A DNA stretch of 33,987 nucleotides from a virus, in IMG/VR virus record IMGVR_UViG_3300043396_000012, positions 1 through 33,987 of that record; one strand, given 5' to 3'. This document shows positions 29,450 through 33,987 of this stretch, piece by piece. Numbering within the stretch: position 1 is the first letter of the stretch; every line of letters begins with the position of its first letter. The notes beneath the pieces were generated by a model. It was not told where the DNA came from and made no database searches. It saw only the letters and a list, made by a program, of their open reading frames with translations. The translations under genes and the position numbers were made by a program.

Positions 29450-29713
29450 ATGTCAAATCAAAACCAACCCCCAATCATCACCATCAAGTTTGTGCCAGCT
29501 GGCGTAGAGATGGTCCTCGCCGGTCTGAACAAGCTTCCTCGCGAGGCAAGCGATGGCTTGTTCCAAGAAGTTCAAGCTCAATATCAGTACCAGATTCAAG
29601 AGCTGATCAAACAAGCTGAGGAGCAATCCAAGAAGCTTGGCGATTCTGAAAAAGCCAAGGCCGCAGCACCAGCAAAAAAAGTTTCAACAGCAAAGAAGGC
29701 AGTTAAAAAATGA
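29450..29713 (+). CDS. hypothetical protein with basic Lys/Ala tail (87 residues)
   Basis: AAGGA six bases before ATG 29450. A short folded head (PPIITIKFVPAGVEMVLAGL, PREASDGLFQEVQAQYQYQI) and a C-terminal Lys/Ala-rich tail (SEKAKAAAPAKKVSTAKKAV) resembling histone-H1-type DNA-binding tails. It follows the ssDNA-binding protein gene. Nucleic-acid contact is likely, role unknown. Confidence 0.6.
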   Translation: MSNQNQPPIITIKFVPAGVEMVLAGLNKLPREASDGLFQEVQAQYQYQIQELIKQAEEQSKKLGDSEKAKAAAPAKKVSTAKKAVKK

Positions 29714-29922
29714 CAACCCGCATCTACTCAGTTCAATCAACAATCGGCAATGGCTTTCACCTCGTTGAAGCAAGCACCAAGAACGCGGCACTGCGCCACG
29801 TCGCTGAAGGCTTGTTCCAAGTTGAAGTGGCAAACCAAAAGACACTCGTCGCAGCAATGCAAGACGGCGTGAAGATCGAAGTCGCTGGCGCTGAAGTGCC
29901 AACAACTCAGACGGCCGAGTAA
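29710..29922 (+). CDS. hypothetical protein (70 residues)
   Basis: ATGA-coupled to the gene before. MTTRIYSVQSTIGNGFHLVE, then a helix (NAALRHVAEGLFQVE) and QDGVKIEVAGAEV. Typical small alpha/beta early protein. The next 125 bases contain no confident gene. Confidence 0.6.
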   Translation: MTTRIYSVQSTIGNGFHLVEASTKNAALRHVAEGLFQVEVANQKTLVAAMQDGVKIEVAGAEVPTTQTAE

Positions 29923-29927
29923 TCGGT

Positions 29928-30028
29928 GGCTCCCTTTGGGGAGCCTGTAAAGGTGAGGGGTTCCAAAGTCCCATGGCACTGCGCAATCGCAGTGGAGGCG
30001 TCCAACTGGCAACGTCCCCCTCACCTTT
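29928..30028 (+). ncRNA. structured intergenic RNA ahead of the GIY-YIG gene
   Basis: Three nested or tandem stems: GGCTCCC-TTTG-GGGAGCC (29928-29945); a perfect 12-bp stem from AAAGGTGAGGGG (29949-29960) to CCCCTCACCTTT (30017-30028); and within it CACTGCG-CAAT-CGCAGTG (29977-29994). The ribosome site of the endonuclease (GGAG at 30039) lies just outside. A GTG-started frame at 29926 also runs through, so the stretch could instead be an interrupted gene. Confidence 0.5.
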
Positions 30029-30047
30029 GCAACACACGGAGAACAAC

Positions 30048-30641
30048 ATGGCAGCACTGCCCTACTACACATACATGCACACAAGGAACGATACGGGAAA
30101 ACCTTTTTACATTGGAAAGGGGTCTGCTCGCAGGGCTTGGGATAACAGACGCAGCAAGCGTGGCGCCCACTGGTCAAATGTTGCAAGCAAGCATGGTTAT
30201 GAAGTTCACATTCTTGCTCAGTGGAAAACAGAAAAAGAAGCACACAATCATGAGGTGTTTTTAATTGACACCATGCGCAACATGGGTGTTGATATTGTCA
30301 ACAAAACAATTGGCGGCGAAGGCAGCTCTGGATATAAGTGGAATGATGAGTCTCGCGCAAAACTATCTGCTATTGCTTCACGGAATAATTCTGGGGAAAA
30401 GAACCCAATGTTTGGTCGAAAGCACTCTGCAGAGACTCGGGTGAAGCTTTCAGCCGCGAAGGTTGATGTATTTACTGGATCAAAGCATCCGAAAGCAACA
30501 ATTGATGAAGAGCTGGCAGTGAAAATTAAACATGCAAAAGGGACTGCGACCGCCAAAGATGTTGCTAAAAATCTTGGCGTTTCTTGGCATGTCGTCAGGA
30601 ATATCTGGTCTGGAAAATCTTGGAGAAATATCAATGGCTAA
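30048..30641 (+). CDS. GIY-YIG homing endonuclease with NUMOD3 region
   Basis: 197 residues from ATG 30048, with GGAG six bases upstream. YYTYMHTRNDTGKPFYIGKG has the GIY-YIG pattern (YIG at 21-23), Arg28/29 and a later Glu69 (EAHNHEVFLI) as catalytic residues. Then a linker, the NUMOD3-like GEKNPMFGRKHSAET (116-130) and a C-terminal helix-turn-helix-like region (ATAKDVAKNLGVSWHVVRNI). This modular layout is typical of phage homing endonucleases. It overlaps the next start by 8 bases and its DNA is AT-rich. Probably a recent insertion behind a structured leader. Confidence 0.9.
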   Translation: MAALPYYTYMHTRNDTGKPFYIGKGSARRAWDNRRSKRGAHWSNVASKHGYEVHILAQWKTEKEAHNHEVFLIDTMRNMGVDIVNKTIGGEGSSGYKWNDESRAKLSAIASRNNSGEKNPMFGRKHSAETRVKLSAAKVDVFTGSKHPKATIDEELAVKIKHAKGTATAKDVAKNLGVSWHVVRNIWSGKSWRNING

Positions 30642-31689
30642 GCTACCAGAACCGATTCACGCAACAGCCAACATGATTTACGCAGCATACGAAGAGGATG
30701 CTGAGAACGGAAATCGCCCACACCTCGGAGCCTCATTGATTGGTCATGCATGTGAGCGATTTTTGTGGCTCACGTTTCGATGGGTTGATGCTAAAAAGTT
30801 TGAAGGAAGAATGCTTCGACTTTTCGAAACTGGCCAACTTGCAGAAGAGCGGATGGCAAAGAACCTACGTCGCATTGGCGTTGAGCTTCACACAGAAACT
30901 CCAGACGGTAAGCAGTGGAAGGTCGAAGACCTTGGCAAACATTTCGGAGGGTCGATGGATGGCGCTGGCAAAGGTTTTCCAGAGGGTCCAAAAACTTGGG
31001 CGGTATGGGAATGCAAGACTAGCAACACCAAGGGCTTTCGTGAGCTGCAAAAGAACGGTGTTCAAAAGGCTAAGCCGCTGCACTATTCGCAAATGATGAC
31101 ATATTGCGGGTACACCAGCATGGACCGAGCAATGTACACCTGCATCTGCAAAGAGACAGATGAGATCTACACGGAGTGGGTCCACTTCGACATGAACGAG
31201 TTTGCCAAGCTGAAGGCGAGGGCTGAGCGAGTGGTGTTCTCGAATGAGCCACCACTCAAGATCAACAACGACCCGAGCTGGTTCACCTGCAAGATGTGCG
31301 ACTTCCACGCCCACTGCCATGGCGAGATGGCGCCTGCTGTCAACTGCCGCACGTGCGCACACTCAACCGCCGAGCCTGATGGTGATGCACGCTGGTCTTG
31401 CGCGCACCACAAGTTTGATCTGACGCTTGAGGTACAGCGCGAGGGTTGCACCAACCATCGCTACATCCCGATCCTGCTGGACAACTTCGCCACCATGACC
31501 GACTTCGTGGACGGTGACGTTGTATATACAACCAAGGCCACTGGCCAGACGTTTGCCAACGGCGAGCGCCTGACCTCGCTCGATTCGCAAGAGATCCGTG
31601 ACTTGGAAAACAAACTGCTGCTTGGCGACGTAGCCAAGCTGAAGCTTGACTTGCAGGCGCAAGGCGTGAGCGGTACGGTGGTGAAGTAA
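30634..31689 (+). CDS. Cas4/RecB-like PD-(D/E)XK exonuclease with Fe-S cysteines
   Basis: 351 residues from ATG 30634 (GGAG eight bases upstream; the frame extends 5' only as a shadow). ASLIGHACERFLW carries Cys40. The nuclease core has SMDGAG (Asp109), WECKTS (Glu126, Lys128) and QMMTYCGY (Gln153). Then FTCKMCDFHAHC gives Cys219, Cys222 and Cys228. One cysteine before and three after the core is the Cas4/AddB-type iron-sulphur arrangement. A further Cys/His group (C238, C241, C256, C272) may bind zinc. It would resect DNA for the Sak4/DUF669 pair. No CRISPR is present. Confidence 0.8.
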   Translation: MAKLPEPIHATANMIYAAYEEDAENGNRPHLGASLIGHACERFLWLTFRWVDAKKFEGRMLRLFETGQLAEERMAKNLRRIGVELHTETPDGKQWKVEDLGKHFGGSMDGAGKGFPEGPKTWAVWECKTSNTKGFRELQKNGVQKAKPLHYSQMMTYCGYTSMDRAMYTCICKETDEIYTEWVHFDMNEFAKLKARAERVVFSNEPPLKINNDPSWFTCKMCDFHAHCHGEMAPAVNCRTCAHSTAEPDGDARWSCAHHKFDLTLEVQREGCTNHRYIPILLDNFATMTDFVDGDVVYTTKATGQTFANGERLTSLDSQEIRDLENKLLLGDVAKLKLDLQAQGVSGTVVK

Positions 31690-32294
31690 TGACACAGATT
31701 CAATCGGTCAGTCATGACCAGAGCTACATTATCAAATCAATCATGGAGCTGTGCGGCATTGATCGGTTTGGAGCCGACTTGACTTACGGTAATGGCGGAT
31801 TCTGGAAAGAGCTTCCGCAGCCATTGCTCAAGTTTGATCTTGACCCACAAACACCAGACACGATCCTGGCCAACAGCATGCTTTTGCCACTTGGCCAGGC
31901 CTGCGTAAAGTCAATAATGTTTGACCCGCCATTCTTGACCTACATCAAACAGGGTCGCGAGCACAACTCCGTAATGGGCAAAAGATTCAGTGGGTACTGG
32001 AGATATGAGGAGCTTGAGGAGCACTATCGAGGGACTATCACCGAGGCTCATCGAGTGCTCGAGAGGGGTGGTATTTTTGTCGTCAAGTGCCAAGACATTA
32101 TTCACAACCACAAGATGCATTCGACTCACATAAACGTGGTGAACTGGGCTGCTGGAATGTTTCGCTTGAAGGACTTGTTTGTTCTTTCGGCAAAGCACCG
32201 CATGCCAATGCCAGAAAAAGACGGCGAGAAAAAGCGCGTTCAAAAACATGCGCGTGTGCATCACTCTTATTTTTTGGTGTTTGAGAAATGCTAG
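31689..32294 (+). CDS. DNA methyltransferase (N4/N6 amino type)
   Basis: 201 residues, TAATG-joined to the nuclease gene. ADLTYGNGGFWK (29-40) serves as the cofactor-binding motif, FDPPFLTY (78-85) holds the catalytic DPPF of amino-methyltransferases, and EEHYRGTITEAHRVLERGGI and FVVKCQD are typical further strands. It lacks a long target-recognition region, so it is a short solitary enzyme, likely protecting phage DNA. No cognate restriction enzyme is seen. Confidence 0.8.
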   Translation: MTQIQSVSHDQSYIIKSIMELCGIDRFGADLTYGNGGFWKELPQPLLKFDLDPQTPDTILANSMLLPLGQACVKSIMFDPPFLTYIKQGREHNSVMGKRFSGYWRYEELEEHYRGTITEAHRVLERGGIFVVKCQDIIHNHKMHSTHINVVNWAAGMFRLKDLFVLSAKHRMPMPEKDGEKKRVQKHARVHHSYFLVFEKC

Positions 32295-33889
32295 TCCCAC
32301 GCCCATATCAATCGCGAGTGGTTGAGGATCTTTGGTCTTTCTTTCACAAGCACCCAGATGGCAACCCAATCATTGAAGCCTGCGTCGGTGCGGGCAAGTC
32401 AATGATGGTGGCCATGATCGCTCAGCGTGCCATGACTGAGTATCCAGGCACGCGCATTGTGGTGATCGTGCCAAGCAAAGAGCTGCTCGTCCAGAACGTC
32501 GAGGAGCTGTACTCGGTGTGGCCAGAGGCGCGCGCTGGGGTTTACTCTGCGGCAGTCAAGAGCAAGCAGCTTGGCTATGACCTGACCTACGCCACGATCG
32601 GATCGATCTACAAACAGGCCCACCTCATGGGTCGTATCGATCTCATCTTGGCAGACGAGTGCCACGGCATCAACCCTAAAGACACCGGCATGTGGCGCAG
32701 CTTCATCGGTGACCTGCGCAAGTACGGCAGCCCTGCCCGCGTTGTCGGCCTGACGGGCACGCCGTTTCGCGGCAACGGTGCTTGGCTGACCTGCGGTGAG
32801 GAGCCGCTGTTCACCAACGTGTGCACGCGGGTAACCATCCGCGAGCTGCTTGACCTTGGCTTTCTGTCACCACTCACAACCATTGAGACCAAGACCCACA
32901 TCGATGTCAGCGAGGCGCGTACCGTGGCCGGTGACTACAACCTCCAAGACTTGGCCAAGCTCACTGACAAGGACGAGCTGGTGCAGGCCGCGGCCGACGA
33001 GATCGTGGTCATGGGTGCACCTCGTAAGAAGTGGCTGGTGTTTGCGGTCAACGTGGCCCACGCAGAGCACGTTTGCGCGGCCTTAATTGATCGGGGAATA
33101 CCTTCGGCAGTAGTGACCGGAGACACGCCTTCTGCGCAGCGTGACGCAGCCATTGCGGCATACCGTCGCGGTGAGCTTCGCTGCCTTGTCAACGTGTCGG
33201 TGCTGACCACTGGGTTCAACGTGCGCGACATCGACTTCCTCGTCCTGTTGCGCGCCACCAAATCGCCAGTGCTCTACGTCCAGATCTTGGGCCGCGCCCT
33301 GCGCACAGCCGAAGGTAAGACCGATGCCTTGATCGCTGACTTCACAGACACCATCGCCACCCTCGGGCCGGTCGATGAGATCAAGGGCCGTGTGCCAAGC
33401 GGTGGTAAGAAGGGTGTGGCGCCCACCAAGATCTGCCCCAACTGCGGCAACCCGAACCCAGCCAGCGCGCCCGAGTGCTTGGAGTGTGGCCACATCTTCC
33501 CGCCGCCAGAGCGCATCACCCATGGGACCGAGGCCAGTGCAGCGGCAGTGCTCAGCTCGCAGAAGGAGACCATGTTCAATGCGGTCGCTGTTGACAGGGT
33601 TGCCTACAAGCTGCATCAAAAAGAGGACAAGCCAGACAGCCTGCGCGTCGAGTATTACAGCGGCCTCATGCGAGTGGCCAGCGAGTGGGTGTGCCTGTCT
33701 CACGAAGGATACGCCCGCAGGAAAGCTGAGTCATGGTGGCGCCAGCGCGCGACCATCGATGCGATCCCAAGCAGCACACACGACGCACTCGAGTGGCTCA
33801 ACTACAGCGAATCAATTCTGCGCAAGCCAACAGGCTTGACCGTGAGCAAAGAGAAGTACCAATCAATTCTTTCTTATAACTGGAGTTAA
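32288..33889 (+). CDS. SF2 helicase (DEAD/DEAH-like) with zinc ribbon
   Basis: 533 residues, overlapping the methyltransferase stop by 7 bases. Motif I GAGKS (34-38), Ia VVIVPSKELL, motif II DECH (124-127), III TGTP (157-160), motif V-like VSVLTTGFNV and VI QILGRALR (333-340) are all present. CPNCG / CLECG (384-387, 398-402) forms a zinc ribbon, and a C-terminal ~130-residue extension follows. It resembles the phage SF2 helicases found with Sak4-type recombination genes, working in strand unwinding or branch migration. Confidence 0.9.
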   Translation: MLVPRPYQSRVVEDLWSFFHKHPDGNPIIEACVGAGKSMMVAMIAQRAMTEYPGTRIVVIVPSKELLVQNVEELYSVWPEARAGVYSAAVKSKQLGYDLTYATIGSIYKQAHLMGRIDLILADECHGINPKDTGMWRSFIGDLRKYGSPARVVGLTGTPFRGNGAWLTCGEEPLFTNVCTRVTIRELLDLGFLSPLTTIETKTHIDVSEARTVAGDYNLQDLAKLTDKDELVQAAADEIVVMGAPRKKWLVFAVNVAHAEHVCAALIDRGIPSAVVTGDTPSAQRDAAIAAYRRGELRCLVNVSVLTTGFNVRDIDFLVLLRATKSPVLYVQILGRALRTAEGKTDALIADFTDTIATLGPVDEIKGRVPSGGKKGVAPTKICPNCGNPNPASAPECLECGHIFPPPERITHGTEASAAAVLSSQKETMFNAVAVDRVAYKLHQKEDKPDSLRVEYYSGLMRVASEWVCLSHEGYARRKAESWWRQRATIDAIPSSTHDALEWLNYSESILRKPTGLTVSKEKYQSILSYNWS

Positions 33890-33892
33890 AAA

Positions 33893-33987
33893 ATGGATGA
33901 CCCAAAAGTAATTGAAAACCTACGCAACCAATTGCGTGAGGCGACAAAGCGAGTGCCAGCTCGAATCAATAGCGCATCAGTGCAGGC
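33893..33987 (+). CDS. start of a further gene, cut by window edge
   Basis: GGAG lies seven bases before ATG 33893, three bases past the helicase stop. The 31 visible codons begin MDDPKVIENLRNQLREATKR, a polar helix. Too little is present for a family. Confidence 0.65.
   Translation, partial: MDDPKVIENLRNQLREATKRVPARINSASVQ

Noticed and set aside
30634-31689. CRISPR Cas4 gene
   Set aside because: The fold type and cysteines match, but there are no cas genes or arrays, and the neighbours are phage recombination genes.
33083-33703. Minus-strand 206-codon frame opposite the SF2 helicase
   Set aside because: The helicase motifs on the plus strand are unambiguous; the reverse frame has no start context and no recognisable domain.
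1-33987. T7-like phage with its own RNA polymerase and phage promoters
   Set aside because: No RNA polymerase gene is visible and the promoters found are of host sigma70 type; the capsid also belongs to another family.

Overview
The window is a near-complete stretch of a tailed double-stranded DNA phage, or a prophage or metagenomic phage contig. No host genes, integrase, lysis cassette, DNA polymerase or RNA polymerase are visible. The head genes (N4-gp56-type capsid, scaffold, large portal, terminase) followed by a short adaptor, a 684-residue tail hub/nozzle candidate and a fibre, with no tail tube, sheath or tape measure, point to a short-tailed (podovirus) particle. GGAG-type ribosome sites and the general protein flavour fit a proteobacterial, perhaps betaproteobacterial, host; this is inference only.

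Layout. Two transcription units diverge from a control region at about 22.2-22.36 kb. Leftward (minus strand, read from 22.2 kb down to 1): a Cro/YdaS-like regulator, a primase-polymerase/helicase fusion, a ribbon-helix-helix regulator with its own promoter, a RusA resolvase, then a cassette of about 18 very small genes at 18.5-14.2 kb, mostly linked by ATGA stop-start overlaps. Next comes a strong promoter followed at once by an intrinsic terminator (14.2-14.1 kb), then the late genes: a DUF6496-like small protein, TerS, TerL, portal, a 77-residue protein, scaffold, capsid, an inserted HNH endonuclease, a decoration-like protein, an unidentified protein, adaptor, nozzle candidate and a tail fibre cut by the left edge. 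Rightward (plus strand, 22.36 kb to the right edge): about 18 small early proteins, then a recombination/DNA-metabolism module: Sak4-like ATPase, DUF669-type ssDNA-binding protein, an inserted GIY-YIG endonuclease, a Cas4/RecB-like nuclease with an Fe-S-type cysteine set, a DNA methyltransferase, an SF2 helicase, and the start of one more gene.

How it fits together. Early transcription leaves the divergent region in both directions. The right arm makes accessory and recombination proteins, while the left arm makes the replication primase/helicase, RusA and the small-gene cassette and, past the 14.1 kb terminator, the virion. Beyond ordinary annotation the main signal is regulatory. A recurring promoter element (TTCACA half-site close to an extended -10, TGnTAYAMT) occurs at several points on both strands, often followed by a short leader hairpin and then the ribosome site. 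A second signal is the promoter-terminator pair before the late genes, which resembles the lambda pR'-tR' arrangement. The two largest gaps of the right operon (29.28-29.45 and 29.92-30.05 kb) hold a hidden open frame without an ATG and strong RNA-like secondary structure.
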